The notes beneath the pieces were generated by a model that was given only the letters and a program-made list of their open reading frames with translations, ran no database searches and was not told the origin of the DNA. The position numbers and the translations under genes are program-made. This document shows, piece by piece, positions 27,781 to 37,438 of a stretch of DNA of 64,000 bases (position 1 is its first letter; every line of letters begins with the position of its first letter). Origin of the DNA: Nocardia sp. NBC_00565 (GTDB lineage Bacteria > Actinomycetota > Actinomycetes > Mycobacteriales > Mycobacteriaceae); NCBI RefSeq assembly GCF_036345915.1, contig NZ_CP107785.1:7688001-7752000 (forward strand), given 5' to 3'.

Positions 27781-28179
27781 TAGGAGCCCGGCCGGTGAGT
27801 CGTGTAGCTGCTACTACCTACATCCCCACTCACCTCCATCCACTATGCCGCCTCCTACGGGATCGCGCACGCGACGCTGCCCAGCCGATTTCCCGTCACC
27901 TGGCGAGAGACGTTCGTAGGTGGCGGTGATTCCCGCGATCTCTCCCCTCTCGGTCGCCCGCGCGCCGCTGCGCGGCGCGCGGGCGTGGATGGGTCCGGCC
28001 CCGACCCATTTGGCCCATCTACCTCGTCAATCAATCGCAATCACGTCGTGAAGCACCATCCGTGTACATGATTCGGCACCTTCCTGCTATCGCTTCGCTC
28101 TCGAATCCACCACACCCAACAGCCATACACCTCTTGCACCAACGGTAACTTTCTGATAACGGGGCGTAGCCTGGATTCT
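27781..28179. other. candidate oriT / relaxase promoter region
   Basis: Non-coding stretch directly before the relaxase. Inverted repeats in order: GTAGC-T-GCTAC (27804-27814); a 13-bp perfect hairpin GCCCGCGCGCCGC with 3-base loop (27956-27984); ATGGGTC/GACCCAT with 7-base loop (27989-28009). A repeated AATC follows (about 28029-28046). MobF relaxases are usually encoded next to the oriT they nick, so this is the best oriT candidate here. The nick site itself cannot be read. TTGCAC at 28134 and GATAAC at 28155 may be promoter elements. Confidence 0.45.
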
Positions 28180-31100
28180 GTGGCTGCAACGATCCACAAG
28201 CTCACTGCTGGAAAGGGTTTCACGTACTACCTCAAACACGTTGCTGTTCACGATGCGTCCCAGACTGGCAAATTCGCTCTCGCTGACTACTACAGCGCCC
28301 GTGGCGAGTCACCGGGATTGTGGTGGGGCATGGGGTTAGAGGCATTGGGGCTCACCGCGGGCAGCGAGGTGCGCGAAGACCAGATGCGTGCCTTGTTCGG
28401 CGAAGGAGTGCATCCCGAGGCCGTACGAATCGGCCAGGAGACCTTCCGTGCCGAAATAACGCGCGGAGCGAAACCGAAGGATGCGAAACGCGCTGCACTG
28501 GAGGCGATCCGGCTCGGCGCTCCGTTTGCGGTGTATACCGCCGCAGGAACATTTCGCGAACGGTGCGCTGAAGAGTTTGTGCGGCATAACCGATCTCGCG
28601 GTCTGAAGTGGTCAGTACCGATACCTGACGATGTACGCGCCGGTATCCGGACCCGCGTAGCGGTCGAGATGTTCACTGCGGAGTACGCCCGGGCACCCGC
28701 CGACGAACGTGAACGGTCAGGCTGGGTGGCACGCAATTCGCGTCCGAAAACCAGCGCAATCGCCGGGTTCGACGTCACATTCTCCCCGGTCAAGAGTATT
28801 TCTACGCTATGGGCTGTAACGCCGGGACCGATCGCCGCCAAGATCGAAGCGGCCCATCACGGCGCGGTCGCTGATGCGCTGCGGTATCTCGAAGAGCGAG
28901 TCGCCTACACGAGGCTGGGCGCACGCGGGATTCGCCAGGTCGACGTCCAAGGACTGATATCCACGGCGTTCACTCATCGCAGTAGCCGGGCCGGCGATCC
29001 GGACCTTCATACCCATCTGGTGATCAGCAACAAGGTTTGTGTGCTCGAAACCGCCGAGCCCGAACACGAACTGGCTGGGGGCACACCGCGCCGACAGCAA
29101 TGGCGCACCCTCGACGGACGGATGCTGTTTCGAGCGCTGGTCACAATCAGCGAAATCTACAACACCAGAATCGAAATGCGGCTGGAAGAAGCTCTCGGCC
29201 TGGAGTTCGCCGCACGTCCCACCACCGACCCCGACAAGCGACCAGTACGGGAAGTCGTCGGAATCGACCCATCACTAATGGAGCGCTGGTCAGCACGTGC
29301 CGCCGTTATTACAGCCCGATTGGGCGAGCTCGCGACGACCTTCCAATCAATCCATGGGCGCGAGCCGACCGCAACCGAGATGTTCCAACTTGCGCAGCAA
29401 GCGACACTCGAAACCCGCCAGGCCAAACCGGATGCGCGTTCCAGGGCCGAAGAACGGGCGGATTGGCGGGCCGACGCCGTCGATGTACTCGGCGGCGATG
29501 GAGCGATCGGCGCCATGGTCTACGCCGCACTACACCCACGCCGCCGAGCGCGGCCAATCATCGACGCTGACTGGATCAGTCGCACCGCGGACCAAGTAGT
29601 CGCCACCGTCTCCGATGAGCGCGCGACGTGGCAGATGACCCATGTGCGCTCCGAAGCCGAGCGCATTGTGCGCGGCCAGATTCCGCCGTCGCGGTGGGGC
29701 GAAATCACGGACGTAATCGTCGCAGCAGCTCTCGGGCCGAGACGGTCGATCGCAATCAGGGAGCCCGACCGCCTCCATGCACCCGCTCCCTTGCGCCGTC
29801 TCGATGGCAGCAGCGCCTACACGATGGCCGACTCTCGGCTTTACACCTCGTCACGAATTCTGGCAGCCGAAGCCCGCCTCATCGAGATGTCCCAGCGGAC
29901 CGGCGCCCGGACAGTGTCCGAGATCACGGTCAGCACAGCGCTTTTGGAATACACGGCCAACAATCCGGACCGACCACTGAAGGCAGGCCAAATCGGCCTA
30001 ATCCGAGGAGCAGCGACGTCCGAACAGCGTTTCCTACTCGGGATCGCACCAGCAGGATCAGGCAAAACGACTGCAATGCAGATACTGGCCCAGGCGTGGA
30101 GCGCAGAGAACGGCACCGTAATCGGCCTCGCACCCAACGCTGCTGCCGCCGCCGTTCTCGGTGAGAAGACCGGCGCCCCGGTAGCAACGATCGACAAAAT
30201 TACTCACACTCTCGATCAACACACGCCGTCGCTGTACCGGTTGCCCGATGATCCGGCCGCTCCTCGCCCCCTCGTGCCGGGATGGATGCGAGCAATCGGA
30301 CCAGACACGCTGGTGATCATCGATGAAATCGCCCAGGCGGGCACATTCACCTTGGCGCGTGCAGTGTCGTGGTTGTTGTCACGCGGTGCCACCGTGCGCG
30401 GGATCGGCGACCACCAGCAGTTGGCCGCCGTCGCGGCCGGCGGAGTGGTGCGAGACATCATGACTATCCAAGAACCTCTGACTCTCACCGAACTCGTCAG
30501 GTTCCGTGACGAGACGGAAGCCGCAGCTAGCCTGGCACTTCGCGACGGCGACGCCTCGGCGCTTGCATTCCACGCCGACCACGGACGTATCCATGTCGGC
30601 GCACCTGACACCGTCGCTGATTCCGCCTACCGTGCATGGGCGGTAGATACCGCCGCGGGACGCGACGCCGTAATGCTGGCACCGACCCACGAGATAGTCG
30701 CCACACTCAACTTGCGGGCTCGTACCGATCGACTTGCCCGAAGCCGCATCCCGATCGGCCGAGAAGTTGAGCTGTCGGACGGACTTCTAGCCTCCGTCGG
30801 CGACATCATTCGTACCGGTGAGAACAATCCCAGGCTTCGAATCAGCCGCAGCGACTACGTACGCAATGGGTATCGATGGGTCGTCACGGCAGTAGGCCCC
30901 GACGGCAGTGTCGAGGCGGTGCACCTGCGGGACGGCCGCAAGCTTGGACGCCGCGTCGTGTTGCCATCGGAGTATCTGCGTTCGGCGGTGTCTCTCGGCT
31001 ATGCGGGCACGATCGACTCCGCGCAGGGGACGACCAGCGAGATATGTCATGGAGTTCTGCTTGGCGGTGAAAGTCGCCAACAGCTCTACGTGATGGCCAC

Positions 31101-33585
31101 TCGCGGCGCGCTGGCCAACCATATCTGGATCGCGACGACCCTCGACGGCACCAATCAATCGCTCCTGACTGAGCGGGCGGCAGTACCCCGTACCGCAATC
31201 GAAATCCTGATCGAAATCCTTTCGCGCGACGGCACACAGAAGTCGGCAACGACAATGCAGCGCGAAGCGATGGACCCACTGATCCGATTCGGCCCGCTCG
31301 TCGACACCTACACCGATGCACTCGGCGCACTTGCCGAGCACGCCCTCGGCCCCGCTGCTCTCGAACACATCGAACGGTCGGCCGCACGACTCCTACCAGG
31401 ACTGACCGATGCTCCCGCCTGGCCGACGCTACGTCAACATCTCGCGACCGTCGCCGTGACCGGCGACGATCCCGTCGCGGCCCTCGATCGCGCGATCTCC
31501 TACCGTGACTTTGACGACGCTGTCGATGTGGCCGCCGTACTGGATTGGCGCCTCGACACGACGGGTAACCATTCGACCGACACCGGGCCTCTTCCATGGC
31601 TTCCAGGCATCCCGTTACAGCTGCGTACCGCGCCCGACAACGACCAGTTCTTCGGCGAACTCACAGATCGGCTTACCCTACTCACCGATCGAATCCGCAC
31701 GATTTCGTACAACTGGACATCGACCACTGCGCCGCGATGGGCTTCCGCGCTGCTCGATCTCGACCGCGACCTGGTCGCCGACCTAGCGGTGTGGCGGGCC
31801 GCCCGCCGTGTCCCCGACACCGATCATCGCCCGATTGGTCCCAGCGCTGTCCCGAACCGCCAACGCACCTACCAGCACGCCCTCGCCGGTCGCGTGCGAG
31901 CCATGGTCGGTGCCAGCAACCGCGCCGCCTCCCGATGGGCCGGGGTCGCCGACACGATCAACACCCGAATCGCCGATGATCCATACTGGCCAGTGCTCGC
32001 CGAACACCTCGACAGCATGCATCGTGCGGGCATCGACGTACCCACTCACATGACTACCGCGGCCAAGCTACGTCCCTTGCCGGATGAACAACCCGCAGCC
32101 GCTCTCTGGTGGCGGCTTCATCGACACCTCAACGACGCTGGAATGTACGCGACCGGGTTGGATCTTCACCGACCGCAGTGGCTTTCGGAACTTCGGGAAA
32201 TCCTGGGCACCGCGCTCGCGACATCACTCATCGATGATCCAGCCTGGCCGCGGCTCGTCACCGCTGTCGAATCTGTCGATCCAACAGTCTGGCGCCCCCA
32301 CGACTTGCTGTCGGTCGCAGCGACCCTCATCCACGATAACCAGCTCGAGCCATCGGACGATCTCGAGTCCAACGGACTGTGCGATGCTCTCGCCGCCCGA
32401 ATCGAGGCCATCCACCACCACACTGCGATCAGCTTCGTCGATGTCGCCTCGGAGCCATCCAGCCCGGAAGACGACGAGCGTGCCGCAGCAACTGTCGGGG
32501 TCTTCGATCCAGAGGCCAATCTTGCGCCGCCGCACATGCCCACGGAGTCTCCTTCACCGAGCTATCCCGCCAGCGCGCCGGCCGACACTGACGAGGACTA
32601 CCTCGCCGCAGTCATCGGAGTCGCGACTACCGATGACGACGAGTGGCATTTCACCGAAGACCCTGTCGAGATGGCGCAGAACTGGACGATGGAACAGCTG
32701 CGCCGATACGGAGCCGCAGGACTGGAGAAGTGGAAGCCCGGTGCCCGCTACCCCGACCTCACCCCGGCACAGCGGGTTGCGCAGCTCACCACGGATATGG
32801 CCGAACAGCAGAGAGTCCTTGACCAGGCGACGGACGCGTTGAGGAACGGCACCAGTCCCAATATGAAACTGGGCATGTCGTATGTGCTCGGACTACGCGC
32901 ACGATCAGACGCCCAGCGGCCCTTCCGCATCGCCGCCGAAGATGCGAACCAGGAGTGGATCGAGGCCGATCGCCAGGCCGAATTGAACGACACCAGATAT
33001 CGCGATCTAGTCGCCGAAGTTGCCCGCGACACAAGTCATCTCGATCATGCAGACGAGCTCGAAGCGCTGGCGAAAGGTCTCACAGACGGTCCACTCAAGG
33101 ACGCGGTTGCCGAGATTATCGGTGGCCTTCGTGCGCAGACTGCCGACGGCGGGACGTTGATCGCCATGCAACACGCCAAGTTCATTGCTGAGAACTCTGC
33201 CGCCATCGCCGAGGAAGCAGGCGCCAAGGCAGCCGAAGCGCGACAGGCGCTGACGAACATCGCCGGGCCAGAAGGCCCGGTCACAGAGCTCGCCATCATC
33301 GAAGCCCGCTTTATGGTCGAGGATGTAGATCAGCTCGCCGTCGACACCGCGAAGCTCGAACTGGAACGCACGCAGCGAGAGTTCATTCATGCCCAACGGC
33401 AACTTCGTGCGGGTTCTATAACTGAGGGTGAAACCGAGGCGGCAGAATCTAACGGTCACAATTCCGCGACCGACCTCATCGAGGCGGCGATCGGTGTCGA
33501 AGTGCAAAGCTCGGTCAGCGAGCCAGCAAGTTCCGCTCCAGTCTCGCGTGTACCTGAAACCGGTTCGCCCACATTGGATCTGTGA
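28180..33585 (+). CDS. MobF (TrwC/TraA-type) relaxase-helicase
   Basis: An 1801-residue protein, GTG start. N-terminal TrwC relaxase domain: adjacent tyrosines at 16-17 (TYYLKH) as nicking residues, and the histidine triad in FTHRSSRAGDPDLHTH near 264-279. Then a RecD-like SF1 helicase: APAGSGKTT near 624, LVIIDEIAQ near 711, GIGDHQQLAAVA near 744 and YAGTIDSAQGTT near 943. The remaining 750 residues are helical with acidic linkers and long coiled coils, ending in a disordered tail. It nicks oriT, stays bound to the 5' end, is pumped through the secretion channel and unwinds DNA. All catalytic residues seem intact. No strong ribosome site before the GTG. Confidence 0.92.
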   Translation: MAATIHKLTAGKGFTYYLKHVAVHDASQTGKFALADYYSARGESPGLWWGMGLEALGLTAGSEVREDQMRALFGEGVHPEAVRIGQETFRAEITRGAKPKDAKRAALEAIRLGAPFAVYTAAGTFRERCAEEFVRHNRSRGLKWSVPIPDDVRAGIRTRVAVEMFTAEYARAPADERERSGWVARNSRPKTSAIAGFDVTFSPVKSISTLWAVTPGPIAAKIEAAHHGAVADALRYLEERVAYTRLGARGIRQVDVQGLISTAFTHRSSRAGDPDLHTHLVISNKVCVLETAEPEHELAGGTPRRQQWRTLDGRMLFRALVTISEIYNTRIEMRLEEALGLEFAARPTTDPDKRPVREVVGIDPSLMERWSARAAVITARLGELATTFQSIHGREPTATEMFQLAQQATLETRQAKPDARSRAEERADWRADAVDVLGGDGAIGAMVYAALHPRRRARPIIDADWISRTADQVVATVSDERATWQMTHVRSEAERIVRGQIPPSRWGEITDVIVAAALGPRRSIAIREPDRLHAPAPLRRLDGSSAYTMADSRLYTSSRILAAEARLIEMSQRTGARTVSEITVSTALLEYTANNPDRPLKAGQIGLIRGAATSEQRFLLGIAPAGSGKTTAMQILAQAWSAENGTVIGLAPNAAAAAVLGEKTGAPVATIDKITHTLDQHTPSLYRLPDDPAAPRPLVPGWMRAIGPDTLVIIDEIAQAGTFTLARAVSWLLSRGATVRGIGDHQQLAAVAAGGVVRDIMTIQEPLTLTELVRFRDETEAAASLALRDGDASALAFHADHGRIHVGAPDTVADSAYRAWAVDTAAGRDAVMLAPTHEIVATLNLRARTDRLARSRIPIGREVELSDGLLASVGDIIRTGENNPRLRISRSDYVRNGYRWVVTAVGPDGSVEAVHLRDGRKLGRRVVLPSEYLRSAVSLGYAGTIDSAQGTTSEICHGVLLGGESRQQLYVMATRGALANHIWIATTLDGTNQSLLTERAAVPRTAIEILIEILSRDGTQKSATTMQREAMDPLIRFGPLVDTYTDALGALAEHALGPAALEHIERSAARLLPGLTDAPAWPTLRQHLATVAVTGDDPVAALDRAISYRDFDDAVDVAAVLDWRLDTTGNHSTDTGPLPWLPGIPLQLRTAPDNDQFFGELTDRLTLLTDRIRTISYNWTSTTAPRWASALLDLDRDLVADLAVWRAARRVPDTDHRPIGPSAVPNRQRTYQHALAGRVRAMVGASNRAASRWAGVADTINTRIADDPYWPVLAEHLDSMHRAGIDVPTHMTTAAKLRPLPDEQPAAALWWRLHRHLNDAGMYATGLDLHRPQWLSELREILGTALATSLIDDPAWPRLVTAVESVDPTVWRPHDLLSVAATLIHDNQLEPSDDLESNGLCDALAARIEAIHHHTAISFVDVASEPSSPEDDERAAATVGVFDPEANLAPPHMPTESPSPSYPASAPADTDEDYLAAVIGVATTDDDEWHFTEDPVEMAQNWTMEQLRRYGAAGLEKWKPGARYPDLTPAQRVAQLTTDMAEQQRVLDQATDALRNGTSPNMKLGMSYVLGLRARSDAQRPFRIAAEDANQEWIEADRQAELNDTRYRDLVAEVARDTSHLDHADELEALAKGLTDGPLKDAVAEIIGGLRAQTADGGTLIAMQHAKFIAENSAAIAEEAGAKAAEARQALTNIAGPEGPVTELAIIEARFMVEDVDQLAVDTAKLELERTQREFIHAQRQLRAGSITEGETEAAESNGHNSATDLIEAAIGVEVQSSVSEPASSAPVSRVPETGSPTLDL

Positions 33586-33654
33586 TTCAACCAGCGATGA
33601 CGGTTGGCCCATGACGTTTTGCGACATCAAATCACCCGGTGTTCTTACATGAGG

Positions 33655-33795
33655 TTCGTAATGACCTTCTACCTCAGCAGGTGTTGGCACTACCGGATCG
33701 GTGGTTGTCCGGAACCGGACCTGCCAGGCTGTCACGGTTCTGTCTGCGGCGATCTCGGCCAAACCGAGCATACCGGCTGGCTCTCGCAGTGACAT
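33655..33795 (-). pseudogene. possible helix-turn-helix gene remnant
   Basis: Within the 319-bp gap before the acetyltransferase, the minus strand from ATG 33795 reads REPAGMLGLAEIAADRTVT followed by AWQVRFRTTTDPVVP. This resembles the start of small actinobacterial helix-turn-helix proteins (xGLAEIAxxLGVxxxTVxxW), with a few residues of the first turn missing. The frame then runs into sequence antisense to the relaxase with no natural end. I read it as a decayed fragment. Nothing else in the gap is supported. Confidence 0.28.
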
Positions 33796-33904
33796 CCGGC
33801 GTTGCCTTCCGTTTCCACAAGCAGTCGCCGAGAGGCCGCGCCCGCCGGCGCGATCGCGGCGATATTGCGTTGCGGCGATCGTCTGGACTGCGCAGGATCG
33901 GCGG

Positions 33905-34903
33905 ATGACCATACACAAGGTGGGTGTGGACGAATGGCGGCTCGCGCGGGCGGTGCGCCTGGATGCGTTGGCCGAATCGCGTTGTGGTGTATTCGGTTCC
34001 GCCTTCGAGGTCGCCTCAGCGTGGGACGAGGGGCAATGGCGGAGCTGGATGGGCCGACAGGTGCTGTTCGTCGCCGAGGCCGACGGCTCCCTACTCGGAT
34101 CGGCCGGCGGCCTCATCGATGACGAAGCACCGTCGGTGGCCTCGGTGTGGGTTTGCCCCGCAGCCCGCGGCACCGGGTTCTCGGATCTACTCGTCGGCGC
34201 CGTGGTCGACTGGGCCCGCGCGAACGGGCATCACCAACTGCGGCTGTGGTTCACGGAGGGCAACGCGCACGCTCGGGCGCTGTATCTCCGCCTCGGATTC
34301 ACGAACACCGGCCGTAAGCGGCGGGACATGGATGACCCGTCGATCGCCGAGGTCGAGATGGCGCTGCCACTGATATCGGTCTCCCGCACGGCGTCACGGT
34401 CCAGCACGCAGTTCGACGTGCGGCTGCGGCTCCTCGGTCCGCACGACGAGCAGCAGTTCCTGGCGGTCCGCGCTCGTCTACACTCCGACGGGTTCGACTT
34501 CGCCAAGGACTATCGCAGCCCTTGGACGTCGTATCTGGACCGTCTCGACCGATCTCGGCGCGGCATCGACCTGGATCAGGGGGCGGTGCCGAGCACCTTC
34601 CTCATGGCCGAGGACGGCGCCGGGCAGATCATCGGCAGCAGCGATATCCGACATCACCTCACCGAGCGCCTGATGCACTGGGGCGGCCACATCGGCTACG
34701 TCGTCCCCGACCAACGCAGGCTCGGGTACGCCACTGAGATCCTAGGCCGAACACTACTTCTGGCAAATGATCTCGGCATCGATCGTGCTCGGATGACCTG
34801 CCGCAGCGACAACGTCGCCTCACGCCGAGTCATCACCGCCTGCGGCGGCGACCTCGACACCATCACCAGCGACGGAATCTGCCAGTACTGGCTGCCGACG
34901 TGA
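33905..34903 (+). CDS. double GNAT-family N-acetyltransferase
   Basis: A 332-residue protein with two acetyl-CoA-binding GNAT domains in tandem. Domain 1 (about 1-155) has VASVWVCPAARGTGFSDLL as the motif A/pyrophosphate loop and NAHARALYLRLGF as motif B. Domain 2 (about 165-332) has GHIGYVVPDQRRLGYATEIL and then SRRVITACGG. Start placed at ATG 33905; the in-frame extension to 33701 is non-coding. Double GNATs include mycothiol synthase and some antibiotic acetyltransferases, but the substrate is not readable. It stands alone between the relaxase and a broken methyltransferase gene, so it is probably cargo. Confidence 0.85.
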   Translation: MTIHKVGVDEWRLARAVRLDALAESRCGVFGSAFEVASAWDEGQWRSWMGRQVLFVAEADGSLLGSAGGLIDDEAPSVASVWVCPAARGTGFSDLLVGAVVDWARANGHHQLRLWFTEGNAHARALYLRLGFTNTGRKRRDMDDPSIAEVEMALPLISVSRTASRSSTQFDVRLRLLGPHDEQQFLAVRARLHSDGFDFAKDYRSPWTSYLDRLDRSRRGIDLDQGAVPSTFLMAEDGAGQIIGSSDIRHHLTERLMHWGGHIGYVVPDQRRLGYATEILGRTLLLANDLGIDRARMTCRSDNVASRRVITACGGDLDTITSDGICQYWLPT

Positions 34904-35009
34904 CCCGCACAGAACCAGTCGCGCGGCTCGGCCGACCGTCTTGGCCCATCGCGGTGTACAGATCGACTGCGCGCCAAAGGGGCACGCTCGACGTACCGGT
35001 TGCCGCCGG

Positions 35010-35261
35010 TCAGTAGGTCCCGCTTTGTCGCACGCCCGCCTCGGCGGCCGGGCGCGTGGACTTGATGAGGAACTGGCGACCGAACCAGGCCACGGTCGTG
35101 GTGTCCGGCGTGACAGCAAGCATGCGATCGGCAACCAACCCGTCGACGTCGAAGTTGCCCTTGCCGACGAGCAGATAGTTGAACACCCGAGCACCGTTGG
35201 GCGTATAGGGGTCGACGCCCGTCGGTGATCGGCCAAAGCGCGGCACCACATGTCCTTCGAC
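35010..35261 (-). pseudogene. truncated SAM-dependent methyltransferase (PF04672-like N-terminus)
   Basis: The last 83 codons of a leftward frame match the start of the actinobacterial PF04672 methyltransferases: PNGARVFNYLLVGKGNF is the family's first conserved block (normally PxxARVYDYLLGGKDNF), followed by a degraded version of the AEAGVRQFLDLG block. The frame stops there, before the SAM-binding glycine loop, while complete members are about 270 residues. A frame-disrupting change just upstream of the stop probably ended it. No longer an enzyme. Confidence 0.55.
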
Positions 35262-35317
35262 AGGGTGAGAGCTACGAGAATCCCGGCTGCGAAGTCGAAA
35301 CTTCGATCGGCCGAGGT

Positions 35318-35656
35318 TCAGTTGCGTTGCTGCGCTTTCGCTGTGAGGCGCATCACCTCGCGGAGTCGGTTGGCGAAGTGTCGATCCCGCTCGGCGATCT
35401 CCTCCGGTGACAGTTCCGTCGTGAACCGTGAGGACGCTGGTGCCGGGTCGCTGGATGGGCCCGGTGGGAGTGCGACCGCGACATACTCTTCGCTGAGAAT
35501 GTCGTTTGCTCGGTGCAGAACTCGGCACTGCTGTGGGCAGGAATGGTGGATGCCCATTGCGCGAATCGCGTCGTCGATGCTGAGCGGTCCGGGGTCGGTG
35601 AAGCAGTCCTCCAGGCCGGTGCCGGTGCGGGGTTCCGGTGGGATTGCGGCGCTCAT
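35318..35656 (-). CDS. small unknown protein
   Basis: A 112-residue protein. ATG at 35656 overlaps the stop of the 108-aa gene by four bases, so it is third in the nucleoside-hydrolase operon. A short Cys/His motif HHSCPQQC near residues 37-44 may bind metal. The C-terminal 40 residues are one charged helix (SPEEIAERDRHFANRLREV). No family recognised, though small proteins with this layout are frequent in actinomycete accessory regions. Confidence 0.65.
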   Translation of the reverse strand: MSAAIPPEPRTGTGLEDCFTDPGPLSIDDAIRAMGIHHSCPQQCRVLHRANDILSEEYVAVALPPGPSSDPAPASSRFTTELSPEEIAERDRHFANRLREVMRLTAKAQQRN

Positions 35657-35979
35657 GACACCGGCCGCACGACCGGGACGCTGTCATCAACGATGCGCCA
35701 CTCGCTCCACTGGCACGGGCGTGCGTCCCAGGTGAGGTGCGCGCCGATCTGGTTGTCGGCGACCGGCACCGACCCGCACAGCAATGCTGGGCATGCGACC
35801 CGGATCAACTGGATGTCAGCGTCGAATTCGGCCCGGCCGCAATCGGCATGGAGCCGGAGGTACCCACCTCGGTCCGTGGAGATCCCGATCGGGATTGGGC
35901 GGCAGCGAGATTCCGCCATCACCGGGGTCATCGTTGAGGTCGCCTGCGGGTGGTTGTGCGCCCATCGTCGCCCGTTCAC
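35653..35979 (-). CDS. small unknown protein behind the nucleoside hydrolase
   Basis: A 108-residue protein. The GTG start at 35979 forms a GTGA overlap with the hydrolase stop, and its own stop forms an ATGA overlap with the next gene, so the trio is translationally coupled. The body is beta-rich (GGYLRLHADCGRAEFDADIQ, then DARPCQWSEWRIVDDSVP) with four cysteines. A later start at the internal methionine near residue 17 is possible. No motif recognised. Confidence 0.55.
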   Translation of the reverse strand: MNGRRWAHNHPQATSTMTPVMAESRCRPIPIGISTDRGGYLRLHADCGRAEFDADIQLIRVACPALLCGSVPVADNQIGAHLTWDARPCQWSEWRIVDDSVPVVRPVS

Positions 35980-36932
35980 GCGCTCACCCCCGCGTGCATC
36001 CATTCGAGGAACCTGGCGTAGTCGACGTTGCATGTGACCTGCATCGCGCGCCCATCGGGGTCTCGGTAGATCCGGGCGTCGCGTTCGATCCGTATCCGCT
36101 CGGGGCGGAAGGTGACGAACGGCAGGCCCAGTGCGGCGCTGAGGGTCAGCGGGTCGTGCATCCAGCTTCCGGACCGACGCAGGAACCATGCGTCGAAGTT
36201 CGCGGCCAGCAACCGCGCCCACTCGGGCGCGGTCGATGATCGGAGTCGGCGCAGCATCGCAGAGTCGTTGGTGACCTCGATGGTGGAGGAGTTCGTGAAG
36301 TCCGACAGGACCAGGCGTGGCATGCGGATCAGGCGCAGCGCGAGCCCCGCCGAGACGGGATCGGTGTGGAAGTTGTGCGAGGCGCGGGTCTTGTCGCGGT
36401 AGCAATCCAGCCAGCCACCCATCTGTGTCACCACCATCCGCTCCGCAAGATCGGGGACAGAGGACAGGACGACGGCGAGATTGGTCATCGGGCCCATACC
36501 GATCCAGAAGATCGGCCCGGTCGTGGTAGTGCAGAGCCGGGTGACCGCGTCGACGAGGCCATCGACCGCGTTGGTGAGGTCATCGGCATGGCCGGGAGTG
36601 TCATCGGGTTGGGACGGAGGTTGATCGAGGTAGCCGTCCATCAGGAACCGGTGCTCCCCGCCGAGGTCGATTCCCGCAATGACGGCGACGTCGTGGCGGC
36701 CCATCGAATCCAGCGCACGACGAGCCAGCTGCGCGCGCCGACCGCGGGTCTCGTCAGCGGTGATGACCGCGAGATCCGGTAGCGTCCGCGCTGCTATCGC
36801 CAGCGCCACGAAATCGTCTGGGTCGTATGCGATATCGGTATCCAGGATCACCAAGCCGTTCAGCGGGCTGGTCCCGAGCCGTGCCAGGTCCTTCGGCGGT
36901 TGCTCGTCGGGATGTTGTGGGTTATCGAACAT
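35976..36932 (-). CDS. nucleoside hydrolase family protein
   Basis: A 318-residue protein with AAAGGAG ten bases before the ATG. The metal-binding signature DTDIAYDPDD appears near residues 30-39 (family DxDxxxDD), IGMGPMTNLA near 157 is the second conserved block, and the catalytic-type histidine is in WMHDPLTL near 272. These enzymes split the N-glycosidic bond of ribonucleosides to free base and ribose. The first aspartate block reads DTDIAYD rather than DTDxGxDD, so specificity may be unusual. It heads a coupled operon with two small unknown proteins. Substrate unknown. Confidence 0.88.
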   Translation of the reverse strand: MFDNPQHPDEQPPKDLARLGTSPLNGLVILDTDIAYDPDDFVALAIAARTLPDLAVITADETRGRRAQLARRALDSMGRHDVAVIAGIDLGGEHRFLMDGYLDQPPSQPDDTPGHADDLTNAVDGLVDAVTRLCTTTTGPIFWIGMGPMTNLAVVLSSVPDLAERMVVTQMGGWLDCYRDKTRASHNFHTDPVSAGLALRLIRMPRLVLSDFTNSSTIEVTNDSAMLRRLRSSTAPEWARLLAANFDAWFLRRSGSWMHDPLTLSAALGLPFVTFRPERIRIERDARIYRDPDGRAMQVTCNVDYARFLEWMHAGVSA

Positions 36933-37000
36933 GGGCGGTGCGCTCCTTTTTCACGAGGCCGTTCGGAATGTGGAAGGAAATGCGTTGGGGACAGTCCTCG

Positions 37001-37438
37001 TCACCATGGCGTGGTGAGCTGGGGTAGTCGGCGGATGCCGCGAGAGAGGTCGTCGGCGAGATCTCGGTAGGCATCGCCCAGCTCGTCGAGTTGCACGCAG
37101 GAGTCGTAGAACAGACCGGGAGGGGCGGCGGCCAAAGCCATATAGGTTTGCACCGTCAGCGCAGCGAGCTGATCGACCACCTGGCCCATCGTGTGGGTAT
37201 GCACCTTCGCGGCCGGGAACGGCACCGGCGTTGCCAGCCGCACCCAGTCATCGACGACGCCCATCAACTGTGCGCGATGCCAGTCAATGTCCTCGAGCTG
37301 GCACCACGGGGTGTGTTCGCGGGTCTGATGCAACACGGCAAGCTCACCCGCCGCGTCCAGCATCGGATGATCGGTGATGCACGGGAATCCCCTGCAGGCG
37401 GCCAGGATCGAGTCCTTGGCCGGTAGGCCGGTCGCCAT
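37001..37438 (-). CDS. DUF4254 family protein, copy 1
   Basis: A 145-residue helical protein. ATG at 37438 shares one base with the stop of the upstream paralogue. It shows the DUF4254 pattern: a central DDWVRLATPVP, then HTHTMGQVVDQLAALTVQTY and a C-terminal LGDAYRDLADDLSRGIRRLP. The family is frequent in Nocardia and Streptomyces accessory clusters and has no established function. Two adjacent diverged copies suggest a heteromeric pair. Located between the nucleoside hydrolase and a regulator region. Confidence 0.78.
   Translation of the reverse strand: MATGLPAKDSILAACRGFPCITDHPMLDAAGELAVLHQTREHTPWCQLEDIDWHRAQLMGVVDDWVRLATPVPFPAAKVHTHTMGQVVDQLAALTVQTYMALAAAPPGLFYDSCVQLDELGDAYRDLADDLSRGIRRLPQLTTPW

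Noticed and set aside
33007..34173. 388-codon minus-strand frame
   Set aside because: Mostly antisense to the relaxase end and the acetyltransferase start. Only the short helix-turn-helix-like part in the gap seemed worth listing.
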